A stretch of DNA of 64,000 nt, from positions 39,374,001 through 39,438,000 of the forward strand of contig NC_133158.1 of NCBI RefSeq assembly GCF_040802235.1. The letters are read 5' to 3'. The notes below the pieces were generated by a model. It saw only the letters and a program-made list of their open reading frames with translations, was not told the DNA's origin and made no database searches. The translations under genes and the position numbers were made by a program. The DNA is from Manis javanica (taxonomy: Eukaryota > Chordata > Mammalia > Pholidota > Manidae). This document shows, piece by piece, positions 11,973-40,450 of this stretch (positions are counted from its first letter, which is position 1; every line of letters starts with the position of its first letter).

Positions 11973-12850
11973 AATATGAAGTGGCAAAAGAACCTGGTTC
12001 AAACCAAAATCCCACAAACATCAGAAAGAGGGTCAAGTGAAACTGAAAACACAAATATTCCTGATAAAGTTTTCAAAATAAAAATCATAAACATGCTCAG
12101 AGAGCTAAAGAAAAATATTATTTAACACCTCAGGGAAGACAAGAAAGAGATAGAAACTTTGAAAAATACAGTATCTGAAATGAAACATACAATAGAGGGA
12201 TTTAAAAACATTAAAGGAGGTAGAGGAGAGAGTAAGTGAAATAGAAATTAGAAAAAAGGAATACAGAGAAACTGAGGCGGAGAAAGAAAAAAAGATCTCT
12301 AGGAATGAAAAAATATTGAGAGCTGTGTGACCAATCCAAACAGAGCAATATTCACATTATAGGGGTACCAGAAGAAGAAGAGAGAAAAAAAGGGATATAA
12401 AGTCTCTTTGAGGAAATAATTGCTGAAAACTTCCCCAAACTGGGAAAGGAAATATCTCTCAGGCCATGGAAGTGCACAGATCTCCCAACACAAGGGACCC
12501 AAGGAAGACAAGACCAAGATATAAAATAATTAAAATGGCAAAGATCAAGGACAGAGTGTTACAAGCAGCCAGAGACAGAAATAAGGTCACCTACAAAGGA
12601 AAGCCCATCAGGCTAACATCAGACTTCTCAGCAGAAACCTTACAGGCCAGAAGGGAGTGGCGTGTATATTCAAGCAATGAAACAGAAGGGGCTCAAATCA
12701 AGAACACTTTACTCCACAAGATTGTCATTTAAATTTGAAGCAGGGTTTAAACAATTTCCAGAAAAGCAAAAATTGAGGGAATTTACTTCCCACAAACCAC
12801 CTCTACAGTGTATTTTTGGAGGGACTGCTATAGATGGAAGTGTTCCTAAG
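11973..12850 (+). pseudogene. L1 ORF1 remnant (RNA-binding protein p40 homologue)
   Basis: ORF1 protein normally binds L1 RNA as a coiled-coil trimer. Here the coiled-coil part (about 12,100-12,330) is A-rich with stops. The block around 12,345-12,440 reads like the conserved 'NIHIIG-PE-EERE...AENFP' region in shifting frames. The C-terminal RNA-binding part is readable at 12,466-12,732, including KPIRLTSDFSAETLQARREW at about 12,602-12,661. Stops and frame changes make it non-functional. Limits are approximate. Confidence 0.75.
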
Positions 12851-13115
12851 GCTAAATAGCTGTCACCAGAGAAAATAAAACCATAGTAAAGAAAGTAGAT
12901 CAATTAATTACTAAGCAAATGGAAAGTTAAATCAACTACCCACAAAGTCAGTCAAAGGATAGAGAAAGAGTACAGAATATGACAACTAATATATAAAGAG
13001 TGGAGGAGGAAGAAAAGAATGAAGGGAAAAAAAGAACCTTTAGATTGTGTTTGAAACAACATACTAAGTGAGTTAAGTTAGACTGTTAGATAGGAAAGAA
13101 GCTGCCATTGAACCT

Positions 13116-16100
13116 TTGGTAACCACAAATCTAAAGCCTGCAATGGCAGTAAGTACATATTTATTGATAATCACCCTAAATGGAAATGGACTGAGTGCAC
13201 CAATCAAGAGACATAGAGGCACTGAATGGATAAAAAAGCAAGACCCATGTACATGCTGCCTACCAGAGACTCACTTCAAACCCAAAGACACACAGACTAA
13301 AAATGAAGGGATGGAAAAATATATTTCATGGAAATAATAGGGAGAAAAAAGCAGGTGTTGCAGTACTTGTATCAGGCAAAACAGACTTCAAAACAAAGAA
13401 AGTAACAAGAGACAAAGAAGGACATCACATAATGATAAAGGGGTCAGTCCAATGAGGATATGACCATTATAAATATCTATGTACCAAACAAAGGAGCACT
13501 TACATATGGGCAACAAATACTAACAGAATTAAAGGGGGAAGTAGAATGCAATGTATTCATTTTAGGAGACTTCAACACACCACTCACTCCAAAGGACAGA
13601 TCAACCAGACAGAAAATAAGGAGACAGAGGCACTGAACAACGTATTAGAACAGATGGACCTAACAGACATCTACAGAACTCTAACCCCAAAGCAGCAGGA
13701 TACACATTCTTCTCAAGTGCGCATGGAACATTGTCCAGAATAGACCACATACTAGGCCACAAAAAGAGCCTCAGTAAATTCAGAAGGATTGAAATTGTAC
13801 CAACCAGCTTCTCGAACCACAAATATATGAAACTAGACATAAATTACAAAAAAAACCCAAAACCCACAAACACATGGAGGCTTAACAACATGCTCCTAAA
13901 TAATCAATGGGTCAATGACCAAATAAAAACAGAAATCAAGCAATATATGAAGACAAATTAAAACAACTTAACACCCCAAAATCTGTGGGATGCAGTGGAG
14001 GCAGTTGTAAGAGAAAAGTATATAGCAACACAAGCTCACCTGAAGAAAGAAGAACAATCCCAAATGAACAGTCTAAACTCACAATTAATGAAACTAGAAA
14101 AAGAAGAACAAATGAAGCCCAAAGTCAGTAGAAGGAGGGACATAATGAAGATCAGAGCAGAAATAAAATTGAGAAAAATAAAATAGAAAGAATCAATGAA
14201 ACCAGGAGCTGGTCCTTTGACAAAATTAACAAAATAGATAAACCCCTAGCCAGACTTATCAAGAAAAAAATAGAGTCTACACACATAAACAGAATCAGAA
14301 ATGCGAAAGGAAATATCACTACAGACACCACAGAAATATAAAGAATTATGAGAGAATACTACGAAAAATTATATGCTAACAAACTGGATAACCTAGAAGA
14401 AATGGACAACTTTCTAGAAAAATACAACCTTCCAAGACCAACACAGGAAGAAACAGGAAATCTGAACAGATTAGTTACCAGTAATGAAATTGAACTGGTA
14501 ATCAAAAAAATGCTTAAGACTAAAATCCCTGGACCAGATGGCTTCACTGCTGAATTTTATCAAACGTTTAGTGAAGGCCTTAAAGTTTTGCAAAAAGTAG
14601 AAGAGGAGAGAATACTTCCCAACTCATTCTATGAGGCCAGCATTACTCTAATACCAGAGATTCAGACAAAGACATCACACAAAAAAAGAAAATTACAGAC
14701 CAATATTCCTGATGAACACAGATGCAAAAATACTCAACAAAATATTAGCAAACTGAATTCAAAAATACATCAAAAGATCATCCATCATAATCAAGTAGGA
14801 TTTATTTCAGGGATGCAAGGATGATACAATATTTGAAATCCATCAACATCATTTACCACATAAACAAAAAGAACAAAAACCACATGATCATCTCCATAGA
14901 TGCTGAAAAAGCATTCGACAAAATTCAACATCCATTCATGATAAAAACTCTCAACAAAATGGATATAGAGGGCAGGTACCTCAACATAATAAAGGCCATA
15001 TATGACAAACGCACAGCCAACATCATCCTTAACAGCAAGAAGCTGAAAGCTTTTCCTCCAAGAAAAGCAAGGATGCCCACTCTCCCCACTTCTATTCAAC
15101 ATAGTACTGGAGGTCTTAGGCATGGCAATCAAACAAACAAAGAAATAAAAAAGGCATCCAGATTGGTAAGGAAGAAGTTAAACTGTCACTTTTTGCAGAT
15201 GACATGATATTGTGCATAAAATACCCTAAAGAATCCACCCCAAAGCTACTAGAACTAATAACTTAATTCAGCAGAGTTGCAGGATGCAAAATTAATACAC
15301 AGAAATATGCTGCATTCCTATATACTAATGATGAACTAGTAGAAAGAGAAATCAGGAAAACATTCCATTTACAATTGCCTCAAATATAATAAAATACCAA
15401 GGAATAAACCTAACCAAGATGGTGAAAGACCTATACCCTGAAAACTACAAGACACATGAGAGAAGTAAAAGAAGATGCCAATAAATGGAAATACATCCCG
15501 TGCTCATGGCTAGGAAGAATTAATATTGTCAAAACGGCCATCCTACCTAAAGCAATCTACAGATTCAATGCAATCCCTATCAAAATACCAACAGCAATTC
15601 TTCAGTGAACTAGAGAAAATGATTCTAAAATTCACATGGAACCACAAAAGACCCCGAATAGCCAAAGCAATCCTGAGAAGGAAGAATAAAGCTGGGAAGA
15701 ATCTCGCTTCCCAACTTCAAGTTCTGCTACAAAGCCACAGTAATCAAGACAATTTGGTACTGGCACAAGAACAGAGCCACAGACCAATGGAACAGAATAG
15801 AGACTCCAGAAATTAACCCAAACATATATGGTCAATTAATATATGATAAAGGAGCCATGGACATACAATGGGGAAATGACAGTCTTTTCAACAGCTGGTG
15901 TTGGCAAAACTGGACAGTTACATACATGTTAGAGAATGAAACTGGCTTATTGTCTAACCCCATATACAAAAGTAAACTCAAGATGGATCAAAGACCTGAA
16001 TGTAAGGCATGAAACCATAAAACTCTTAGAAGAAAATATAGACAGAAATTTCTTGAATATAAACATGAGCAACTTTTTCCTGAACACATCTCCTCAGGCA

Positions 16101-16928
16101 AGGGAAACAAAAGCAAAAATGAACAAATGGAACTATATCAAGCTAAAGCTTCTGTACAGCAAAGGACACCATCAGTAGAACAAAAAGGCATCTTAGAGTA
16201 TGGGAGAATATATTAGAAAATGACATATCTGACAAGGAGTTAATATCCAACATGTATAAAGAACTCACAATCCTCAACACCCAAAAAGCAAATAACCCAA
16301 TTAAAAAATGGACAGAGGATATGAACAGACACTTCTCCAAAGAAGAAATTCAGATGGCCAACAGGCACATGAAAAGATGCTCCATCACTAATTATCAGGG
16401 AAATACAAATTAAAACCACAATGAGATATCACCTCACACCAGTTAGGATGGCCAACATGAAAAAGACTAGGAACAACACATGCTGCATGCTGGCGAGGAT
16501 GTGGAGAAAGGGGACCCCTCCTACACTGCTGGTGGGAATGTAAGCTAGTTCGACCATTGTGGAAAGCAGTATGGAGGTTCCTCAAAAAACTAAAAATAGA
16601 AATACCATTTGACCCAAGAATTCCACTCCTAGGAATTTACCCTAAGAATACAGCAGCCCAGTTTGAAAAAGACAGATACACCCCTATGTTTATCTCAGTA
16701 CTATTTACAATAGCCAAGATATGGAAGCAACCTAAGTGTCCATCAGTAGATGAATGGATAAAGAAGATGTGGTACATATACACAGTGGAATATTATTCAG
16801 CCATAAGAAGAAAGCAAATCCTACCATTTGCAACAACATGGATGGAGCCGGAGGATATTATGCTCAGTGAAATAAGCCAGGCGGAGAAAGACAAGTACCA
16901 AACGATTTCACTCCTGTATGAAGTATAA
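13116..16928 (+). pseudogene. L1 ORF2 remnant (endonuclease and reverse transcriptase)
   Basis: ORF2 protein nicks the target and reverse-transcribes L1 RNA. The endonuclease N-terminus is recognisable at 13,116-13,337 (TLNGNGLSAPIKRHR, then PETHFKPKDT). Reverse-transcriptase blocks follow: PGPDGFTAEFYQ at 14,348-14,824, [15 protein letters not shown] at 14,821-15,207, and the catalytic FADDMI at 15,192-15,209 in a different frame. The cysteine-containing C-terminus is at about 16,500-16,928 ([23 protein letters not shown]), ending in TAA. At least five frame changes and several stops separate these blocks. Confidence 0.9.
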
Positions 16929-17264
16929 GAACAAAGGAAAAACTGAAAGAACAAAACAGCAGCAGAATCACAGAACATAAGAAGGGACTAGCAGTTACCA
17001 AAGGGGAGGGGTATGGGAGGGAGAAGGGGATTAAGGGGCATTTTGATTAGCAAATATAATGTAGGGGGGTCACAGGGAAGGCAGTATAGCACAGAGAAGA
17101 CAAGTAGTGACTATATAGCATCTTACTACGCTGATGGACAGTGACTGCAATGGGGTGTGTGTGGGGGGGACTTGATAATATGGCTGAATGTAGTAACCAC
17201 AGCGTTCCTCATGTGAAACCTTCATCAGATTGTATTATCAATGATATCTTAATAAAAAAAAAAG

Positions 17265-19611
17265 GGACAAGCATTGCCTACTTCAGACAAGGGCATGGGG
17301 GTGGCCAGGCTGACCCCTGAGAATGTAGGCTGTGTTGAGTGGGCAGGGTGCTTGGCCTTGGTGGGAGCAGGGTGTGGGGTTCCAAGCAGCTGACACCGTC
17401 TCCTGACCCCTCCTTTTCATCCTCTTTCCTTTTCCTGAAAAAGCATTCCCTCAGAAGATAAAGGAACTATTCTGAGGGTCTGCTGGGAAGCTCCGCCCTC
17501 TCTCAGGCCAAGTCTGAGCTCATCTCCTCAAACCAGATGTGCTTATGTCCAGCCAGCAGCTTTTCTGGAGACCAGGACGAGGCCTGGGACCCTGTGCAGC
17601 TGCTCTCTCTGCCCCCAGGAGAGCGGGATCTGGCCCAGAGGGGCACCCAGCGTGGAGTCTCAGGCTGGAGGAGTGTGTAGGGGCCCCGGAAGGGAACTGG
17701 GCCTCTGGGGCCCAAGTGGAGCCTGTGGTGTTGGCCTGGGGCCCAGCTGGGAGGTGGTGGCCCGACGCTGGAGCCGGTCTACTCTGTTGTTCCTGTTACC
17801 TGCCTCCAGGGAGGCCCAGATGTGGACGGCCAAGTGTCTGAAACCGGTGTGGGGGTGTCAGCAATTAACTGGAAGCCTCCGACCCTTAGGGAAACAGACG
17901 TGGAGGGCCCCTTGGGTCTGTGAGCTCTGGTCTGTGGAGGTCAACCCAGTTAGAAGGCTGAGGGCCCCTTGCCCTGGGGCCGGGGCTGCGGGTCGGCACA
18001 GAGCCCCTGTTGGCCAGGCAGGGGCCCGGGCCCAGCTGATCCCTCTGTTCTCCTGGCTGAGTATTATCTGAAGAATCCATAGTGTTCAGAAGCCAAAGTG
18101 ACATGATCCCTGTTCAGGATCTGAGGCACAAAGTATGTCACGCACACTCTGGCGCCTTCTGCACTGACCCCAGCAGGGTCCTGGACAGGCCCAGCGGGAA
18201 AAGGAAGTCGTGAGGCTCCAGCCACCTGGAGACATCCCAGCCAGGCGTGTCTGTCCGCGGCTGCTGTGACGCCCTGCACCGCGCGGCAGCTCGGGGCGCC
18301 GCACGTCTGTTTGTTCACAGACCTGGAGGCCGGCCGGCCAGACTGCACCCGCGGGGCTGCTTCCCTTTGGGGTCCGGGCCCCAGGGAGGCCCCCACTTCC
18401 TGCCTCCCTGGCTTCTGGACGCCGCCAGCGCTCCTTGGCTCTGGCCCCTTCCGGCACCTTCCAGGCTCGCCGCCTCCTCAGGCTTCCCGCGACCCCACTC
18501 CTGCCCCTGGTGGGGATCTGTGATGACTCCCGGCCCAGCCAGGCACCAGGGATGACCCCAGCTGGGGGAGACGGAACCGGCAGGAGGGCGCCAGCCTCAG
18601 GTGGGCGGGCCCTGGGGGTGAGTGGGCCCAGGGGTCCTGACGAGAGGCCTTCTGGGGAAGGACAGCCTGGCGTGCTGCCCCAAGAGTAAGAGGCCGCACC
18701 AGTCCTCCCAGGAGCAAGGAGGGGCAGGGGCGTGGGCTGGAGGGCCTGGTCCCCCGGCAGGCCCCTGAGCCCGCAGGACTGGGGATGGAGGTGAGGCAGG
18801 ATGTGCGATGTCCGACGGAGCTGCTTGGCAAACCGCCACCAGTGTAGCACCCAGAGGCAACTCAGACGGGCCACACCAGCAACCGCATGTCCGAGGCCGG
18901 GTCCCATGGCCAGAGCTGTGGCTTGGGGCCTCTTCCAGACTCGCTGGTTATTGATGGGATTCAGCTCCGTGGGGTTGCAGGACTGCACCCCGTTTCGCTG
19001 CGTGGCCCCCGCGGGTAGTCCTCGGGAAGGCCAGCCAGCCATGTCTGTAACATTGTTAGGCCGACCCACCTGGTAGAGCCTTCCTTCTGGGTGACTCCCA
19101 GTCAACTCTGCAATGTGACAGGTCCAGGAGAGACATGCCATCCTAGTCACACTCAGGGAGGGGGACACACAGTGTGTACTCGGGCGTGAGGTGGACATGA
19201 AGAGGTGATGGCTGTGTCCCACCGAAAGGGGCACGTGGGGGACAGACAGAGTGGCAGAGGGAGGGTGCTCCCACAAGACCTCCCTGGAGCGGGGGAAGGC
19301 TGGGGCGAGCACAGGCCCAGGGGCAACAGGGGATTCTCATGCTTGTGGAGCTGGGGTAGAGGGGAGAGCTTGCTTTTCTTTTGATGGAAATTGCAAGGAA
19401 ATGTGTCAATCTTACATGTCCCACTCTAAGAATTTTGACAGATGCTTGTGCATGTAACCCACGTGCCCCCCAGACAGCCTCTCCTTTATCCAGAAAGTAC
19501 CCTGGCTGATCCTGCCCATGCAGGCAGCTGCCTTCTGAGTTTCACCACCACCCATTAGTTTTACCTCTTCTTGAGCTTCCTGCAAGCAGGGTCATACATC
19601 GCATACAGCCT
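17265..19611. other. GC-rich 3' flank of COL6A1, no gene recognised
   Basis: The stretch has long frames open on both strands at once, the longest being 408 codons on minus at 18,086-19,312, with a composition dominated by proline, serine, arginine and glycine. No domain, no splice-bounded exon and no repeat family were recognised. Confidence 0.5.
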
Positions 19612-19915
19612 ACCCTTGAGCAACATGGGGGCTGGGGGCGCTGGACCCCCAGTGTATAGTTGAAAATCAGCGTATAACCTCTCATTCCCCAGAAGGTGAC
19701 TACTAATAGCCTACTGCTGCCTGGAAGCCTTACTGATGACATATGCAGCTGGCTAACACGTATTTGTGTGTCATACAAGTCCTATACTGTATCCTTCAAT
19801 ACAGTAAGCTAGAGAAGAGAGGGTAGTTTCTCAGACTGTCACAAATCCCCAGAAATTTTTCCAATACATTTTTTGGGAAAACGTCTGGTATAAGTGGGCC
19901 TGTGCAGGCCACAGC
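19612..19915. repeat. Old DNA-transposon-like interspersed repeat, internally deleted
   Basis: One end reads 'cttgagcaacatggg...gctggacccccagtgtatagttgaaaatcagcgtataacc', the middle 'actactaatagcctactgctgcctggaagccttactgat', and the other end 'ggtataagtgggcc'. I recognise this as a widespread mammalian repeat of the MER/Tigger kind but cannot name the family. Confidence 0.6.
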
Positions 19916-22749
19916 CGTGTGGTTTGCGGGTCAGCTGTGCGAGTCTGCCTGCTCCACGCTGTGCGGTTTGTGTGAGATGCTCCTGGGCTACTTGCCCCTT
20001 TGTGTTTGTGGTGTGTGCGTGGCTTCTGCAGCTGCCTGTTGGGTCCTCACATCACGTCCACTCCTGGAAATCAGGTGCTGTGAACGTTCTTCAAGGCCTT
20101 GGCCGTCCCCAGGACCGGAGTGGCTGGGCTGTGGGGTGCACGCGTGTGTGCCTTCAGGAAACTGCAGAGGCCATTCTTGAGCAGCGTGCTGTTGTGCCTG
20201 GCCATCAGTCATGTGTGAGGCCCCCACTCCCGCAGGGGCCAGCCTGACAGCCTTCCAGGGCCTCGCCTGGCTCACCTTGCGTTTCCCTCGGGCGCCGCTG
20301 CAGAGGTGCGTTCTGTCTCTAAGGATCACCCAGGAGCTGAGGGGTGTACACTCTGCCTCACGGACGGGGTCACTTTCCAGAAGCCTTGGCCCTGGCATCC
20401 CTACTGCCTCCTCTGTAGCTTTAGGAGGCCGCTGCCGACCGTCGGACGGGGCTCTGGCTGCAGATGCCCCCCAGGCAGGCCAGCGCCTGGAGGTCTTGGC
20501 TGGTGGGCTGCACGGCCAGAAGTCCTCCCAGGTGCTTCAGAAGTCATAGATTATAATAGGAAAACTATGGAAAAGCAGAAAAACGTTCTTCCTGCATGTC
20601 CTCAGCCTGGAAAGTGCATTATGAAGATGAAAGCTCGGCCCTAGTAACAAATGTGGATGTGCTTGATTTTTCTATAAAAGATAAGGACTCTCAGTGAGTG
20701 GGAACCTGCAACTCTGGGCCACCCACAGAACACCTGAGACAACTGGAGGGGAAACAGGATAGGGCGTGCTCCCAAAGCGCGGCCTCACACCATCTGCGGA
20801 GCTCCTGGAAAAGCACGGGGTGGTGCCACTGATGACAGTGACCCGCGCGAGGCAGGTATCCCAACCTGCACGTGGTGCAGAGGCAGCCAGCTTGTGTGAC
20901 GCAAAAGGAGAAACCGGGTCAACAAAACACACCTGGGGGCCCTGACACCTGGGGATCACACTCCTCGGGGGTCACAGGGTGGGTCAGGACAGTGGGATCC
21001 TTAAAAGGGCTGAGGGCACCCTGCTGGGATGGGTCCTGGGGGGCTGGGACCCAGAGGGCAAGGCTGACCTGATGGGGAGGGGCGAGGACTGGCAGGGGAT
21101 TCCCGAGCCCTCCCTCAGACACCAGGGGTACCCCCTCTTCCTGGAGCAGGAGGGAATTTCAGCCAGAGGCTCCTAAGTGGGGTGGGCAGGGCTGGGGAGA
21201 GGTGGGTGCTGTGTCCCTCAGTTCTGGGTGGAAGGAACCCCTGGTGGTGTTGAGCGCCTCCTGCCAGCTCCTGCCTTGTGGCTGCTAGTGTGCCCAGGAA
21301 GGAGGGCCCAGCACCCCGGGAAGGAAGGGGTTCACCACCCTTAACAGGTGCAGCTGGCCGGCTTTACACTCTGCTGAGGGCCCGGGTAGTGGTCTGGAAT
21401 GCCGGCCAGTCCAGCTTGGAGCATGCGCGGGCAGGCTGGCCTGGGTCTCCCTCAGAGCGTATTTTCTAAATGTCAAGCTGCTGGAATGAAGGGCCTTTGT
21501 CTTTCCCTCGTGGCTGGGAAGCGAGGGCCTGAGGGGTCCGGTTGGGTGGTGCAGCCTGGATTCGGGACTGGCCTCCCAGCCAGCGGATTCTGGGTCTCAG
21601 TGATTCACACCAGAGGCGAGACGCATCCTAAAGCGGAGACGCATGAGTCTGGGCCCACTTCCCTTCAGGAAGAGGTCCCTGGGAAGGAACCCCAGGTCCC
21701 CCAGTGGGACTCCTGTCCCAGTGCAGACCTGGGGGCATCCAGGAGGGTTCCGCAGCCCTTCTCACCGGCGGCTTCCCGTTCCCAGCCTGCCCTTGGGCCT
21801 CCCTGTGGGTTATGCAGCTGGCTGCCCCGGCCCAACACAGGAGTGTGCTGCCTGCTGGGTAAGGGGCCCCAGCACCCCTCCAGCAGTGGGGGTGAGGGGA
21901 GGGGGCAGGTGATGCCCAGGGACATGGCAGGCCCCAGCGGAGACACTCCTCGGCAGCTTCTGGTTCTCACCATGTCTGCTGGGAGGCACGTCCTGGACTC
22001 GTCAGCTGATTGTGCCTGACGCCTGCCAACTCCGCCAGAATCAGAAAAGGCCTGGAGCATTGTAGCCCTGACCCATCTGGCTCTGTGGCCAGGTTTGGGG
22101 AGGCATGTGAGTGAGGGGTGTCCCATACCTGGCCTGCCCAGGCATCAGTGGCCCCACCTGAGGGACACTGGTCAGGTTCCCTCCTTGCTAGGACTGCGTG
22201 GAGGCCCCGCTGCCTGCTTCTCCTGCCTGGAGCCAGTGGGTGGCCCGCATTGCTGCCTGCCCCCCTTTATCCAACCCCAGACCCCCACCAACTAGCCTAC
22301 AGGGGACGTGAGCCCTTGGGGCTGATGACTGTGACCCCTGCAAACCGGAGCTGGGCTTCCCGCCTTCCTCAGGAGGGCCCACCTCCCACCTCCCTCTGGA
22401 CCAACTCCCGACCTCCCGGAGTGTCTTCCCGGTGGCACCTCCTGGACCCGACTCCCTGTCCGGGGCTCCTGAGGTGTTTTTGGTGCCAGAATCCATCCTT
22501 TATGGTTTCATCTAGTTTGATCTGGCCAGCTGGTCTGGATGAGACCTAGCATGCCTCTGACTCTGCCAGGGCCCCTCCCAGCCCACAGAGGGGTGTCTGT
22601 GGGTGGCATCTGGCCACGGCAGGTGCCTCTTGGCAGGTGCTGGGTGGGAGGTGGGCATCCCGACCCGATGCACCCACCATGTCAGGGTTCTCAGGGACGT
22701 GGGCACAATGCGAGCACAGTGGGGATTTTAATTCACTGGAATCATGGCC
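19916..22749. other. Intergenic 3' flank of COL6A1, nothing recognised
   Basis: GC-rich unique DNA. Frames of 90-206 codons (for example 21,399-22,019 on plus) are open because stop codons are rare. No protein motif or conserved exon structure was seen. Confidence 0.45.
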
Positions 22750-23444
22750 ATGGAGAGAAGAGTGAAAATATTTATTTGGAAAAGTCGCTGACCTGGACAT
22801 GGTTGAGAAAAAAATCCAGGAAGGAGTAAAAAGAAAACTAATCAATAAAGAGGGTTTTCAGTAAAATGTAGTACCAGTCACTCCTTTGAGGAAAAAGACC
22901 TTTGGCTTGTGTTCAATAAAACATATCACTTTATGCCACCGGGTGGCCTGGGCGCCCAGGCCTGAGGACGGGAGGGCTCGGGGTCGGCAGGATAGCACCG
23001 TGGTTCTGGGATTGTGAGGGCGCCGGGCGAGGAGTCACCGCCGGTCTCCGGGGAGGCTGAGCTCTGTGCCGAGGCCGTGGGGACGGGGTTGGGCCGAGCA
23101 CCAGAACCTTGAAAGCAGGCACCGGCTCCTCGGACTCAGGAGATCCTCTCCGCCGTGGCTTCCCAGAAATGACACGCGGCCACTGTCTCCCATGGAGGAG
23201 CCGGGAGGCTGCGTCTGAGGAGGTGCTGAGGGTCCTGTAGGATCTGCGAGGAGAATCAAGCGCTGAGGAAAGCGAGGGTGGGACGCCCAGGAGACTCCGG
23301 TGGGACGCTGGCACGGGGCAGCCTGCGGGAGGTGTGCCAGGCATCGGGCACACAGCGGCTTTCCTTTAAGAACGTCTAGCTGAGAGGTCGGTCAGGGAAA
23401 TTCACATCATGTTTCTGCTGTGTCAGCGATGGGGACCGGGTGGG
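22750..23444 (-). other. COL6A1 3' UTR
   Basis: The stop codon of COL6A1 is at 23,445-23,447. The first good polyadenylation signal on the minus strand is AATAAA at 22,771-22,776, so cleavage is expected near 22,750 and the 3' UTR is about 0.7 kb. The last 100 nt before the signal are AT-richer than the rest, as is usual for a 3' UTR end. The CATAAA at about 22,930 is an earlier and weaker candidate. The exact cleavage site is inferred. Confidence 0.75.
22771..22776 (-). terminator. Polyadenylation signal AATAAA of COL6A1
   Basis: TTTATT on the plus strand reads AATAAA on the gene strand, about 670 nt after the stop codon. A T-rich tract (TATTTTCACTCTT) lies just downstream, as expected for a cleavage region. 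Confidence 0.75.
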
Positions 23445-40173
<16,729 letters not shown>

Positions 40174-40450
40174 GGCACAGGCCTGCCTGTCACCATCCAC
40201 CGGGGGCAGGGGGCAGGGTGGGCTGGCTGTAACTGATACCGGGAGAGAAGTGGGCTCTGCTCCGCTGCCGGCTGGAGTCCCAGCCCAGGAGGGAGGCCGG
40301 GAGGGAGGGGCAGGGGACGGGCAGGGGGAGGGGCTGGGGTGAGTCACAGGCCGCCTTCCCTCCACAGCCCCAGAGAGGGACTCACTCTGGGGCGGCCCTG
40401 GGCCCTGACGCAGCCCCGATTCCCCGGTTTGTGAGGACTTCTACTTGCTT
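40174..40450 (-). promoter_or_regulatory. COL6A1 promoter and 5' UTR region
   Basis: GC-rich DNA directly upstream of the COL6A1 ATG. I saw no TATA box at a plausible distance. Several CCCTCCC/GGGAGGG boxes lie at about 40,288-40,335, and an AP-1 consensus TGAGTCA is at 40,340-40,346. The human COL6A1 promoter is described as TATA-less, with GGGAGGG-type and GC-box elements. The transcription start cannot be placed from sequence alone. Confidence 0.55.

Larger units (their letters stand above)
11225..17264 (+). mobile_element. Nearly full-length, inactivated L1 retrotransposon
   Basis: In order on the plus strand: a GC-richer leader resembling an L1 5' UTR (about 11,225-11,950), an ORF1 remnant (about 11,970-12,850), an ORF2 remnant (13,116-16,928), a 3' UTR with a G-rich stretch (about 17,000-17,060), and an A-rich tail at about 17,250-17,264. 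The 5' border is a judgement from the change in composition. I looked for a target-site duplication and did not find one, so the insertion limits are uncertain. Both reading frames are broken many times, so it cannot move autonomously. Confidence 0.85.

Noticed and set aside
16557-16928. 123-codon frame that looks like a conserved small protein
   Set aside because: It is the C-terminal end of L1 ORF2, as is the frame on minus at 7,659-8,123.
17264-17300. Target-site duplication for the long L1
   Set aside because: The sequence after the A-tail (gggacaagcattgcc) has no convincing match near 11.2 kb or other candidate 5' borders.
18086-19312. 408-codon frame on minus strand downstream of COL6A1
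   Set aside because: Other frames are open at the same place on both strands, no domain or splice structure is visible, and the composition follows GC content.
40174-40365. In-frame ATG 64 codons upstream of the COL6A1 start
   Set aside because: The extra segment is proline-rich and would bury the signal peptide. The ATG at 40,171-40,173 has a better context and gives the expected secreted chain.
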